Below, piece by piece: positions 26,801 through 35,152 of a stretch of DNA of 64,000 nucleotides. Each line of letters starts with the position of its first letter. Positions within the stretch are counted from its first letter, which is position 1. The DNA lies in the NCBI GenBank assembly GCA_964250615.1, contig CAXUGM010000005.1; one strand, written 5' to 3'. A program made the position numbers and the translations under genes. This stretch comes from Blautia sp900556555. Lineage in GTDB: Bacteria; Bacillota; Clostridia; Lachnospirales; Lachnospiraceae. The notes beneath the pieces are model-generated. The model saw nothing but the letters and a program-made list of their open reading frames with translations. It ran no database searches and was not told the origin of the DNA.

Positions 26801-28364
26801 GCTCAATCCGGAACGGAATAGGAATCTGTGGATTTACAAACTCAGAAAAACGCTCTGTAATCTTTCCATCTACTACTTTTACAGCACCGATTTCAATGAT
26901 TTTATCTTTCATAGCAGAAAAACCTGTGGTCTCGATATCAAAAACAACGAAAGCATCATGGAGGCTCTGGCCCTTGCTGTTCTGCACAATTCCTTTTAAG
27001 TCATCTACCAGATAAGCCTCCACTCCGTAAATGACCTTAAAATCTGCATCCTGAGGCACAACACCTCCCCAGGCATCAAAGCAGTGATTTGCTTCCGGGA
27101 AGGACTGCACAACCCCATGATCCGTGATGGCAATGGCCTTGTGCCCCCATTCATAGGCCCGTTTGATCAGTGCCTTTGCATCGGACACACCATCCATGTC
27201 GCTCATTTTCGTATGACAGTGCAGCTCCACCCGCTTCTCAGGTGCATTGTCAAATCTGGTATTCCGAAATTCTGAGATTTTTTTGATTCCCACAACAGAA
27301 CCAATGGTCAGTTCGCTATCATAACGGTCAATGGTAGTAACACCTTTTAGTTTTACAAAGGCCTTCTCTTTCACACCTTCTGTAATTTCTGCTACCTGGT
27401 CATTTCTGGCAAACATCTTTACTGTAATGGAATCCGTGAAATCTGTGATAGAAAATATAATAATAGTCTTTTCATTACGGATTTCTCTTTTTTCAAGAGT
27501 CATGATCTGTCCACGGATGCAGACCTCGCCCATCTCAGACTGAATGCTTTCCAGCGGAATTGCCTCGTCCTCAAAATCTCGTCCGTAAAGTACGTCCGGG
27601 TTATCGGAACGTTTTACGCTGCGTTTGAAATCAGAGGAAAAGTTCCTGTCATTCTTTGCTTTTCCTTTTTCCATTTTAAAGGATTTTTCTTCTGTCTTCT
27701 TTTTGCCGGAAACAGTCTGTTTTTTCTCTTCTTTCTTCACAGGTTCTTCCTGTACCGGTATCTCCTCTTCTTTTCCTCTGCCAAGGGCAGACATTTCAAT
27801 GATATGCTCCGCTTCCTGTAGAATCCTGATATCACTGTTCTTTCGGTATTTGCTTTCTTTTGCTTCCTGATACTCTGTCTCCACCCGGAGGGAAAAACCA
27901 CTCCGCTCGCAAAACACCTTCTCAATATAACCGATTAGTTCCTCTTCTTTGCTTTTTGCCAGAACCGTGGATTGCAGTACCAGATGCATCTGATTGATCT
28001 CTGGAAACGTAATTACAGCATTCCGGAACATATTAAACACCAGAATGCTGTAATTTTTCAGTTCCAGGCTCATAGATGACTTGTATGCATCGAAAAATAA
28101 TTCCGGTGTGTACTGGCTGGATAACACAAATTTTTCCAGCACCTTTACGGTCATCGGTACGCCTCTGAAGCACTGGGAGGCAATGGCCTCCTCCAGTGCA
28201 TAAATATATTTTTTATGAATCCACTGCCGGCTCTGGATATAGACCCTGATATGATCCTTTCTCTGGTTAATAGAAACTTTTGTGACTACTACTTCCTGCA
28301 GAAGTGCCTTTAGTTCCCCATTTAATTCCAGATTCCGGAACACATCCAGAAATTCTTTCTCCAT
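23874..28364 (-). CDS. polC: DNA polymerase III alpha subunit, PolC type
   Basis: This 1496-residue main replicative polymerase of low-GC Gram-positives has these domains in order: N-terminal PolC domains (~1-200), a charged linker rich in Lys/Glu (~205-265), an OB fold (~280-370), a PHP domain ('VELHCHTKMSDMDGVSDAK' at ~383), a DEDDh proofreading exonuclease inserted in PHP ('FVVFDIETTGFS', 'AHNAEFDMSFIQ', 'HHRAVDDA'), then the C-family polymerase core with 'EPDIDLNFSGDYQGKAHRYV'. Two Cys pairs (CAKC ... CPVC, ~985-1020) form the PolC zinc site. GGAGG precedes the ATG. It is 15 bp downstream of ispG. Confidence 0.98.
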   Translation of the reverse strand: MEKEFLDVFRNLELNGELKALLQEVVVTKVSINQRKDHIRVYIQSRQWIHKKYIYALEEAIASQCFRGVPMTVKVLEKFVLSSQYTPELFFDAYKSSMSLELKNYSILVFNMFRNAVITFPEINQMHLVLQSTVLAKSKEEELIGYIEKVFCERSGFSLRVETEYQEAKESKYRKNSDIRILQEAEHIIEMSALGRGKEEEIPVQEEPVKKEEKKQTVSGKKKTEEKSFKMEKGKAKNDRNFSSDFKRSVKRSDNPDVLYGRDFEDEAIPLESIQSEMGEVCIRGQIMTLEKREIRNEKTIIIFSITDFTDSITVKMFARNDQVAEITEGVKEKAFVKLKGVTTIDRYDSELTIGSVVGIKKISEFRNTRFDNAPEKRVELHCHTKMSDMDGVSDAKALIKRAYEWGHKAIAITDHGVVQSFPEANHCFDAWGGVVPQDADFKVIYGVEAYLVDDLKGIVQNSKGQSLHDAFVVFDIETTGFSAMKDKIIEIGAVKVVDGKITERFSEFVNPQIPIPFRIEQLTSINDNMVKDAPTIDVILPQFEEFCRGCVMVAHNAEFDMSFIQKNYADIGIQREDTIVDTVGMARFLLPQLNRFKLDTVAKAVGVSLEHHHRAVDDAACTTEIFEKFIPMCEERDIMDLDDLNKKGAVSVESVQKMPTYHAIILAKNDVGRVNLYHLISDSHLIYYHRRPRIPKSLYLKYQEGLMIGSACEAGELYQAILNGRPEAEIARLVNFYDYLEVQPLGNNAFMIRNEDRSDINSEEDLQEINRKIIKLGEAFNKPVVATCDVHFLDPEDEVYRRIIMAGKGFDDADDQAPLYLRTTEEMLEEFAYLGREKAEEIVIENPNKIADMVEKISPIHKGKCPPVIENSDAMLREICYNRAHEIYGEELPKTVEERLERELNSIISNGYAVMYMIAQKLVWKSNSDGYLVGSRGSVGSSFAATMSGITEVNPLSPHYYCAKCHYADFDSPEVREYSGRAGCDMPDKNCPVCGEPLVKEGFDIPFETFLGFKGDKEPDIDLNFSGDYQGKAHRYVEVIFGAGQTFKAGTIGTLAEKTAFGYVKNYYEERGQRKRNCEINRIVQGCTGVRRTTGQHPGGIIVLPIGWDIEEFTPVQHPANDMNSDIITTHFDYHSIDSNLLKLDILGHDDPTMIRMLEDLTGINAREIPLDSKEVMSLFKGTEALGLTPADIRGCPLGCLGIPEFGTEFAMQMLIDANPTSFSDLVRISGLSHGTDVWLGNAQDLIKSGTATITTCICTRDDIMIYLINKGLEHGQAFTIMESVRKGKGLKPEWEEEMKKHDVPDWYIGSCKKIKYMFPKAHAAAYVMMGWRIAYCKIFYPLAYYAAYFSIRATAFSYELMCQGKEKLEYFMDDYEKRKDTLSKKEQDTYKDMKIVQEMYARGFEFVPIDIYKANAHTFQIIDGKLMPALDTIEGLGDRAADAVVAAAEEGEFLSLDDFRNRTKVTVSTIDLMNDLGLFGKLPQSNQMSLFDFQ

Positions 28365-28379
28365 TCACCATGCCTCCAT

Positions 28380-29435
28380 TTATGCTTGCCAATTTCTTAA
28401 TTCTTCACGAAGAGTATCCAGAAGCTGGTCTTCCGGCACCTTCCGCACAATCTCACCTTTTTTGATCAAAAGGCCCTCGCCTTTGCCTCCTGCAATGCCG
28501 ATGTCAGCTTCCTTTGCCTCACCTGGCCCGTTTACTACACATCCCATCACGGCAACCTTGATATCCAGAGGGAATTCCTGTACCATGGTTTCCACCTGGT
28601 TTGCAAGTCCAATCAAATCAATTTTTGTTCTGCCGCAGGTAGGACAGGATACTACCTCAATTCCGCCTTTTCTCAGATTGAGCGTTTTCAAAATCCTCTT
28701 TGCTGATTTAATCTCTTCCACCGGATCACCGGTAAGAGACACACGGATGGTATCCCCGATTCCCTGAGAAAGAATAATACCAAGTCCTACGGCTGATTTA
28801 ATATTACCGGAATACAGGGTTCCTGCCTCTGTAATGCCTACATGCAGAGGATAGTTTGTTTTCTCTGCTAAGATTTCATGGGCTTTCACACACATCATCA
28901 CATCGGAAGATTTAATGCTGATCACCAGGTTATCATACCCTAGATCTTCGATGATTTTTACTTTATCCAAAGCACTTTCTACCAGACCCTCAGCGGTAAC
29001 GCCATGATATTTTTCCACCAGTTCTTTTTCCAGAGAACCACTGTTGACGCCTACACGGATGGGAATGTTACGCTCCTTTGCCACATCCACCACTGCTTTG
29101 ATTCTCTCTTGTCCGCCAATATTTCCCGGATTGATTCTGATTTTGTCAGCCCCGTTTTCCATTGCTGCAATGGCCATTTTGTAGTCAAAATGAATATCCG
29201 CTACCAGTGGGATATGAATCTGTTTTTTTATCTCTTTCAGAGCCTCTGCCGCTTCCCGGCTCGGCACGGTACAACGGATAATCTCGCATCCTGCTGCCTC
29301 CAGCTCCAGAATCTGCCGTACAGTAGCTTCTACATCTTCTGTTCTGGTATTTGTCATAGACTGAATCAGCACAGGATTCCCCCCACCGATTTTCCGGTCT
29401 CCAATCTGTATTACTTTTGTATGTTCACGATACAC
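28380..29435 (-). CDS. ispG: 4-hydroxy-3-methylbut-2-enyl diphosphate synthase
   Basis: This 351-residue [4Fe-4S] enzyme of the MEP isoprenoid pathway converts MEcPP to HMBPP. The start is GTG at 29435, with AAGGAGGG 7 bp upstream. The TIM barrel has 'VLIQSMTNTRTEDVEATVRQI' and 'VADIHFDYKMAI', and the cluster domain has 'EVVSCPTCGRTKIDL' and 'VMGCVVNGPGEAKEADIGIAGG', providing the three Cys ligands. It sits between telA and polC in a close row. In related genomes rseP or dxr often takes the telA position, but not here. Confidence 0.97.
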   Translation of the reverse strand: MYREHTKVIQIGDRKIGGGNPVLIQSMTNTRTEDVEATVRQILELEAAGCEIIRCTVPSREAAEALKEIKKQIHIPLVADIHFDYKMAIAAMENGADKIRINPGNIGGQERIKAVVDVAKERNIPIRVGVNSGSLEKELVEKYHGVTAEGLVESALDKVKIIEDLGYDNLVISIKSSDVMMCVKAHEILAEKTNYPLHVGITEAGTLYSGNIKSAVGLGIILSQGIGDTIRVSLTGDPVEEIKSAKRILKTLNLRKGGIEVVSCPTCGRTKIDLIGLANQVETMVQEFPLDIKVAVMGCVVNGPGEAKEADIGIAGGKGEGLLIKKGEIVRKVPEDQLLDTLREELRNWQA

Positions 29436-29448
29436 AGCAAATCCCTCC

Positions 29449-30591
29449 TTAGTTCTGAATCTGCAATAATTTCTGTTTCAGTTCTCCTTCCAGGCGGTAG
29501 ATTTCTGCCTCTGCTGCCCTTCTCTTTTCCCGGCCTTCCCTCTGGATTGCCATGACCTCATCAAAGGTACTGATTAATGCTTCATTTGTCTTCTGAAGCG
29601 TTTCAATATCTACAATACCTCTCTCTGATTCTTTTGCAGCTTCTACGGTAGCCAGCTTCAAAGTCTCTGCATTCTTCTGAAGAAGTGCATTGGTCATATC
29701 CGTAACTTCTCTCTGTGCCTTCGCTGCTTCTGTAGAATGAGCCACACCAAGGGCAATCACCATCTGACTTTTCCACAATGGAATGGTATTTACAATGGTA
29801 GACTGGATTTTTTCTGCCATCAGGGTATCATTTCCCTGAACCAGCCGGATCTGGGGTGCCGTCTGAATGGCAATCATCCTAGTCAGTTCCAGGTCATGGA
29901 TTTTCTTTTCAAAACGGTCACACAGAGAATCCAGATCCTTGGCTGCCTGGGCATCTTCCGGCAATCCGCTTATCTGAGCCTTGCTCATAAGCTGTGGAAG
30001 CTCTGTGGCACGGATTTCCTCTAATTTCTTTTTTCCTGCCAGGATGTACATGGACAGTTCTTTGAAATAATTCAGATTCAAAGCATACATTTTGTCCATG
30101 ATTGCAGCATCCTTCATAAGCTGAATCTGATGTTTCTCCAGTGTTTCCACGATTTTGTTTACATTCGCCTCTGCCTTGGAATATTTATTTTTCATGGATT
30201 CCAGCTTATTTGCACCCTTCTTGAAAAATCCCATAATGCCTTTCCGCTCTTCCTCAGCATCGAAATTTTTCAATTCTGTCACAACATCTTCCAGAAGATC
30301 TCCCACTTCTCCTAAATCCTTGGTTCTTACTTTGTCCAGGGCTTCTTCTGAAAAATCAGCCATCTTCTTCTGTGTTCCGGCTCCATACTGGAGAATCGCT
30401 GTAGAATTGCGAATATCAATCTGCTTGGAAAAATCATCGACCATTTTTCTTTCTTCCGGTGAAAGGATACTGTCATCCATCTGAGGCTTTGCAGGCTCTT
30501 CTTTCTTCACTTGTGCAACCGGTGCTTCTTCTTTCAATGGTTCAAAGGTTAAAGTAGGTGTTACCGTAAAATCCTTAAATTCTTCACTCAT
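29449..30591 (-). CDS. TelA-family toxic anion resistance protein
   Basis: This 380-residue soluble, largely coiled-coil protein belongs to the TelA/KlaA family, named for tellurite resistance on plasmids. Members in Firmicutes also affect envelope stress and nisin tolerance. Features are the acidic N-terminus, 'MVDDFSKQIDIRNSTAILQYGAG' near residue 50 and long heptad-rich helices to the end ('AEAEIYRLEGELKQKLLQIQ'). It overlaps the XpaC-like gene by 4 bp (ATGA), the standard pairing for these two families. It is 13 bp upstream of ispG with no terminator, so stress and housekeeping genes share a message. Confidence 0.88.
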   Translation of the reverse strand: MSEEFKDFTVTPTLTFEPLKEEAPVAQVKKEEPAKPQMDDSILSPEERKMVDDFSKQIDIRNSTAILQYGAGTQKKMADFSEEALDKVRTKDLGEVGDLLEDVVTELKNFDAEEERKGIMGFFKKGANKLESMKNKYSKAEANVNKIVETLEKHQIQLMKDAAIMDKMYALNLNYFKELSMYILAGKKKLEEIRATELPQLMSKAQISGLPEDAQAAKDLDSLCDRFEKKIHDLELTRMIAIQTAPQIRLVQGNDTLMAEKIQSTIVNTIPLWKSQMVIALGVAHSTEAAKAQREVTDMTNALLQKNAETLKLATVEAAKESERGIVDIETLQKTNEALISTFDEVMAIQREGREKRRAAEAEIYRLEGELKQKLLQIQN

Positions 30592-31763
30592 ACTCTCTGG
30601 TTTCCTTTCTTATTAAAGTTATCCTTACCGGTAAGCCCTTCCTGGGCAAACATGGTTTTCAATACGGAAATATCTGAGGACACATCCCATGCCGTTTCTT
30701 TATAAAAGCTATCTAACAGATTCTCAAAGGCATCATTAATGGTATCCAGGGTGTTTTCTATTTCCTGTTTCGCAGTTTGAATATTCTCACCCACTGCATC
30801 CTGCTTATCCAGCTCCTCATAGGCATTCAGCAGTTTCATGGTAGTAGGCAGATAGTAGTCCATGAACCTGTGAAGGTCATCAATAAGCTCAGGATGCTGC
30901 TCCACCCTCTGGAAAATACGGCGGATCACGTTTTCCAGATGATACATTTTATTTGAAATCTCTATGCCGGGAATGGCATCATTGCTTCTTCTGATATCCT
31001 CAATGTACTGGTTTCCCGCCTCGATAATCTTTCTTGCTTCCTCAGAAAGCTGCTTTTTGGGTTTTTTCGCTTCCTGCTCTTTCATTCTCTGCACATTCCG
31101 CTCTGTTTCCACATACTGTTCATATGCTTCGTCACTTGCGATCAGGCAGGTCCGGCTGCTGTCTAAATGCCCTTCCAGGAACATCCTCTTCTCGATCATT
31201 TTCTCAATATCTTTAATCACAAACTTCTCTGACTTCCTCACGCCTTTTGCCAGATCCTTGATGCTTCCGTAAGGCTTTCCGTTTAAAGTCTTCACATAAG
31301 AACGGAATCTGGCTACTTTTTTCCGGGTCTGATTCCCCCAGATTGCTGCTGCCACACCCATCAGCCCTATGGGAAGAAGCACGCTTGCAGTGATTGCAAA
31401 AGGCTTCACAATAGAATCCAAGAACAACGCAGTCACTCCTACAATTCCAAGAGCAAAGCCACAGCTTATAGCAAGAGCCAGCCCTACAGCCAATGCCGTA
31501 ATACTCCCTGCTTTCATCTTCCTGGTATTCACAAAAAGTGCAAATTTTTCCCTTGCCCGCTGCATTCGCTCCGATGAGCTGCTATAAGTTCCGGCAGAAC
31601 CATTGGAACCTGGATTTTTCAGGCTTCTGGCCATATTCCCAAGAGCGTTTTCTAAGGTAACTCCCAAATCCCGGTTTAAGGCTCCAAAGTCCCCTGTATC
31701 AATGGCATTCTGAACAATATCTTTTACATCCCTGCCTAATCTATTCCAGTCATTTCCTGACAT
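30588..31763 (-). CDS. XpaC-like membrane protein
   Basis: This 391-residue protein of the 5-bromo-4-chloroindolyl phosphate hydrolysis (XpaC) family is regularly co-encoded with TelA. It has a soluble N-terminus with a Ser/Gly-rich linker (~55-70), two adjacent membrane segments (~85-130: 'ITALAVGLALAISCGFALGI', 'FAITASVLLPIGLMGVAAAI'), a small helix-turn region 'YGSIKDLAKGVRKSEKFVIK' and a long helical C-terminus. ATG at 31763 is chosen because AAGGAG is 8 bp away; a GTG three codons upstream overlaps that site. The molecular function of the family is not firmly known. Confidence 0.85.
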   Translation of the reverse strand: MSGNDWNRLGRDVKDIVQNAIDTGDFGALNRDLGVTLENALGNMARSLKNPGSNGSAGTYSSSSERMQRAREKFALFVNTRKMKAGSITALAVGLALAISCGFALGIVGVTALFLDSIVKPFAITASVLLPIGLMGVAAAIWGNQTRKKVARFRSYVKTLNGKPYGSIKDLAKGVRKSEKFVIKDIEKMIEKRMFLEGHLDSSRTCLIASDEAYEQYVETERNVQRMKEQEAKKPKKQLSEEARKIIEAGNQYIEDIRRSNDAIPGIEISNKMYHLENVIRRIFQRVEQHPELIDDLHRFMDYYLPTTMKLLNAYEELDKQDAVGENIQTAKQEIENTLDTINDAFENLLDSFYKETAWDVSSDISVLKTMFAQEGLTGKDNFNKKGNQRV

Positions 31764-31843
31764 CCTTGTCACTCCTTACTTGTTACTGAATGGTTTCTCT
31801 TAAATTATATATGAAAGATTCTAAAAAAGCAACGGAACATCTC

Positions 31844-31872
31844 TTGCAATTCACACGTTAAAGTTTTATAAT
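31844..31872 (+). promoter_or_regulatory. ilvE promoter
   Basis: TTGCAA at 31844-31849, 17 bp, TATAAT at 31867-31872; a GGAGGAA ribosome site follows just before the ATG at 31927. I looked for a CodY box here and found no good match. Confidence 0.8.
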
Positions 31873-31926
31873 GATAAAAAATTCAGATGACATACCGCAT
31901 CAGGCGGCAGAATGGAGGAACTTATC

Positions 31927-32952
31927 ATGGAGAAAAAGAACATTGACTGGTCTAACCTTGGTTTTGGATATGTAAAAACAGATTATCGTTTTGTATCTGA
32001 TTTCAAAGACGGTAAATGGGATGAAGGAACATTGACAGAAGATGATAAAGTAGTGCTCAACGAATGTGCAGGTGTACTGCAGTATGCCCAGACTGTATTC
32101 GAAGGTATGAAGGCTTATACTACACAGGATGGGCGCATTGTCACATTCCGCCCGGACTTAAATGCCAGCCGTATGGCTGATTCTGCCAGAAGACTGGAAA
32201 TGCCGGTATTCCCTGAAGAACGCTTTATTGACGCTATCGTACAGACAGTAAAGGCAAATGCTGCCTATGTACCTCCCTATGGCTCCGGTGCAACCTTATA
32301 TATCCGTCCTTATATGTTCGGAACAAATCCTGTTATTGGTGTGAAACCTGCTGACGAATACCAGTTCCGTGTATTCACCACTCCGGTAGGTCCATACTTC
32401 AAAGGTGGTGTAAAACCTCTGACCATCCGTGTCAGTGATTTTGACCGTGCTGCACCTCACGGAACCGGACATATCAAAGCAGGACTGAACTATGCCATGA
32501 GCCTGCATGCCATCGTAGACGCTCACAACCAGGGATTTGATGAAAATATGTATCTGGATGCAGGTACACGTACAAAGGTAGAAGAAACAGGCGGTGCCAA
32601 TTTCCTGTTCGTCACAAAAGACGGAAAGGTAGTCACACCAAAATCCAACAGTATCCTTCCTTCTATTACACGCCGCTCCCTGATGTATGTGGCAAAAGAA
32701 TACCTGGGATTAGAAGCAGAAGAAAGAGAAGTATATTTGGACGAGGTGAAAGATTTCGCAGAATGCGGTCTGTGTGGTACTGCTGCCGTAATCTCTCCAG
32801 TAGGAAAAATCATTGACCACGGAAAAGAAATCTGCTTCCCAAGCGGCATGAACACCATGGGACCTGTGACACAGAAACTCTATGACACACTTACCGGTAT
32901 TCAGATGGGAAGACTGGAAGCTCCAAAGGGATGGCTGAAAGTCATCGAATAA
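31927..32952 (+). CDS. ilvE: Branched-chain amino acid aminotransferase
   Basis: This 341-residue fold-type IV PLP enzyme interconverts Leu/Ile/Val and their 2-oxo acids. It contains 'QTVFEGMKAYTTQDGRIVTFRP', 'YIRPYMFGTNPVIGV', 'HGTGHIKAGLNYA' (the catalytic Lys in GHIKAG), 'EETGGANFLFV' and 'CGLCGTAAVISPVG'. GGAGGAACTTATC precedes the ATG at 31927; an in-frame ATG 15 bp earlier overlaps the ribosome site. It is monocistronic, with its own promoter and a shared terminator. Confidence 0.96.
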   Translation: MEKKNIDWSNLGFGYVKTDYRFVSDFKDGKWDEGTLTEDDKVVLNECAGVLQYAQTVFEGMKAYTTQDGRIVTFRPDLNASRMADSARRLEMPVFPEERFIDAIVQTVKANAAYVPPYGSGATLYIRPYMFGTNPVIGVKPADEYQFRVFTTPVGPYFKGGVKPLTIRVSDFDRAAPHGTGHIKAGLNYAMSLHAIVDAHNQGFDENMYLDAGTRTKVEETGGANFLFVTKDGKVVTPKSNSILPSITRRSLMYVAKEYLGLEAEEREVYLDEVKDFAECGLCGTAAVISPVGKIIDHGKEICFPSGMNTMGPVTQKLYDTLTGIQMGRLEAPKGWLKVIE

Positions 32953-32967
32953 TGATAAATAGACTTT

Positions 32968-33017
32968 AAAACGCTGGCTCAGCCTGTGATATCACAATCA
33001 GGCCAAGCCAGCGTTTT
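32968..33017. terminator. Bidirectional terminator, ilvE/amylosucrase
   Basis: AAAACGCTGGCT (32968-32979) pairs perfectly with AGCCAGCGTTTT (33006-33017), flanked by A-run and T-run. The arm ends 1 bp before the stop codon of the minus-strand gene. Confidence 0.88.
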
Positions 33018-33018
33018 C

Positions 33019-34854
33019 TTATTTCCGTTTTGCCCAGATAAATGTATGTGCCGGAATCTGCACATCTTTCATCTCCAGGGTTTTCTTTGTCACAAGATTT
33101 TCGTACTCTCCCTCTTCCTGCATCCAGGCAGTTTTGTCACTGCTGCTGAAATTAAAAATTCCAAAAAACTTTTCTTTATCTTTTTCTCTCATGATGCAGA
33201 GAATTCCGTCATCATGCACATCATAAGTATAGACACTGGCAGAAGCATCAAATACCTTCTCCTGTCTGCGGATTTTTTCCATTCTGTCCAATCCATGGAA
33301 AATTTTTCCTTCCACCGTAGACAGATTAGCACGTTTCTTCTCCAGTTCCCAGTGAAAGACACCTCTGTGGATATACCGGGAATCTTCCCTTTTCAGAGGG
33401 TTTTCTTTGTATGTATAATCATTGATCTGTCCGATTTCATCCCCGCTGTAAAGCATGGGGATACCAGACTGAGTGAGCATGTATGCATGAAGCATCAGAT
33501 CCAGGCAGACTGCTGCCTCCAGCTTCTCTTCGTCCTGTTCAAATCCAGCACTCTCCACCCCGCACATGGATGCAGTAGTTCCACAAAATCTGGCATCCTG
33601 TGTCACCGGGTCGTCATTGTAAAGCTCTCCTCTGCTGACACTTCCTTCATATTTCCCTGTATAGAAATCATTTAAGAACCTCTTATGAGGAATCTCTTCC
33701 ATGCCCCACCATTTCAGGGTATCAAAATCAAGTCCCCATCCAATATCATCATGGCAGCGCAGATAGTTTAGGAAGGTGTACTCCTTCGGAAGCTGATTAA
33801 CCGCATCCATCTGCTGCTTTAACAGGCGGATATCTTCTGTGGCAAGGCTATGCCAGGTAGTCGCCATAGTGGTTACATTATACAGCATGTGGCATTCTGG
33901 TTTTTCTACTGTTCCGAAATATGGCACTACTTTTTCCGGTTCCATTACCACTTCTCCAAGTAAAATAACACTTGGACACACAATTTCACCGATAATTCTC
34001 ATCATTCTCACAATGGTATGCACTTTTGGAAGGTTTCTGCAGGAAGTTCCCAATTCTTTCCAAATATATGGCACTGCATCGATACGGATAATATCAATTC
34101 CCTGGTTTGCCAGATACAGGAAATTATACATCATTTCGTTAAACACTCTTGGATTTTTATAGTTCAAATCCCACTGATATGGATAAAACGTGGTCAGGAC
34201 ATAATGGTTCATCTCTGGAAGGTATGTAAAATTACCAGGGGCTGTGGTAGGGAATACCTGTGGCACAGTCTCCTCGTATTTCCTCGGAATATCATAATTA
34301 TCATAGAAGAAATAACGGCTCATGTATTCTCCGTCACCCTGTCTGGCACGTTTTGCCCACTCGTGATCCTCAGAAGTATGGTTCATAACAAAGTCCATAC
34401 ATACATTCATATTTTTTCTGTGACAATCCTCTGTAAGTACCGCCAGATCTTCCATGGTTCCCAGGTCTGGTCTCACCTTACGAAAATCTGCCACCGCATA
34501 CCCGCCGTCAGAACGCCCTTCCGGAGAATCCAGAAACGGCATCAGGTGAATACAGTTTACATTACAGGACTTTAAATAATCCAGTTTTTTCTGTACGCCC
34601 TTGATATTTCCGGCAAAATTATCAATGTAAAGCATCATCCCCAGCATATCATTTTTCTTAAACCAATCCGGGTGTGCTTCTCTCTTTTCATCTCTGTTTT
34701 TCAGGCTTATTTTCCTGGTCTGGTAATACTCATACATCTGTGATGTAAGCTCCGCAAACATAGATTCATTGCCGTATAATTCCATGTACAGCCATTTCAG
34801 CTCATCATGATGTTTTGCTAATCTTTTCTGAAATACAGCATCACTTTTCTTCAT
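33019..34854 (-). CDS. Amylosucrase-like GH13 enzyme
   Basis: This 611-residue protein has the domain order of amylosucrases (GH13 subfamily 4): a helical N-domain (~1-85), a TIM barrel, a B'-type insertion and a C-terminal beta domain. Hallmarks are 'SDGGYAVADFRKVRPDLGTM', 'DFVMNHTSEDHEW', 'FPTTAPGNFTYLPEM', 'YQWDLNYKNPRVFNEM', nucleophile 'IIRIDAVPYIWK', acid/base 'VILLGEVVM' and 'LRCHDDIGWGLD'. Amylosucrases split sucrose and build an alpha-1,4-glucan, releasing fructose; hydrolysing relatives exist. There is no signal peptide, so it acts in the cytoplasm. The start at 34854 has GGAGG 6 bp away. A palindromic LacI-type operator lies 58 bp upstream and the regulator gene is divergent. Confidence 0.87.
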   Translation of the reverse strand: MKKSDAVFQKRLAKHHDELKWLYMELYGNESMFAELTSQMYEYYQTRKISLKNRDEKREAHPDWFKKNDMLGMMLYIDNFAGNIKGVQKKLDYLKSCNVNCIHLMPFLDSPEGRSDGGYAVADFRKVRPDLGTMEDLAVLTEDCHRKNMNVCMDFVMNHTSEDHEWAKRARQGDGEYMSRYFFYDNYDIPRKYEETVPQVFPTTAPGNFTYLPEMNHYVLTTFYPYQWDLNYKNPRVFNEMMYNFLYLANQGIDIIRIDAVPYIWKELGTSCRNLPKVHTIVRMMRIIGEIVCPSVILLGEVVMEPEKVVPYFGTVEKPECHMLYNVTTMATTWHSLATEDIRLLKQQMDAVNQLPKEYTFLNYLRCHDDIGWGLDFDTLKWWGMEEIPHKRFLNDFYTGKYEGSVSRGELYNDDPVTQDARFCGTTASMCGVESAGFEQDEEKLEAAVCLDLMLHAYMLTQSGIPMLYSGDEIGQINDYTYKENPLKREDSRYIHRGVFHWELEKKRANLSTVEGKIFHGLDRMEKIRRQEKVFDASASVYTYDVHDDGILCIMREKDKEKFFGIFNFSSSDKTAWMQEEGEYENLVTKKTLEMKDVQIPAHTFIWAKRK

Positions 34855-34900
34855 ATTCATCCTCCGCACTTATTCCTCTTTTCTATCCGCACCAACAGCA

Positions 34901-34927
34901 AGTAATCGGTTAAGTAACCGGTTACTT
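34901..34927. promoter_or_regulatory. LacI-family operator upstream of the amylosucrase gene
   Basis: A perfect 16-bp palindrome AAGTAACCGGTTACTT lies at 34912-34927. The 12 bp AGTAACCGGTTA (34913-34924) is directly preceded by a near copy, AGTAATCGGTTA (34901-34912). The CpG-centred palindrome is typical of LacI/GalR proteins, and a LacI-type gene starts 226 bp away. It is the likely autogenous site repressing the sugar enzyme. Confidence 0.8.
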
Positions 34928-35152
34928 TTTAATTTCATACTAGCACGAAATAAGTCTCTCGTCAATCAGTTTCTTCTTTTTCTTTCGTACATTATCTGCG
35001 ATTTTTTCAAAAAACCATAGGAAAGGCAACCAAAATGCAGATACTGACAAAATCGTCCTATTAACCACTTATTTTACTGAGCTTTCTATGGTAAAATGAG
35101 CATGTAACGAAAACTACTGAGTCACTGCTAACCAATAATGAAAGAGGAACTT

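Noticed and set aside
33019..33675. 229-codon plus-strand frame (from 32986) opposite amylosucrase
   Set aside because: Begins inside the bidirectional terminator and is antisense to a strongly supported gene.
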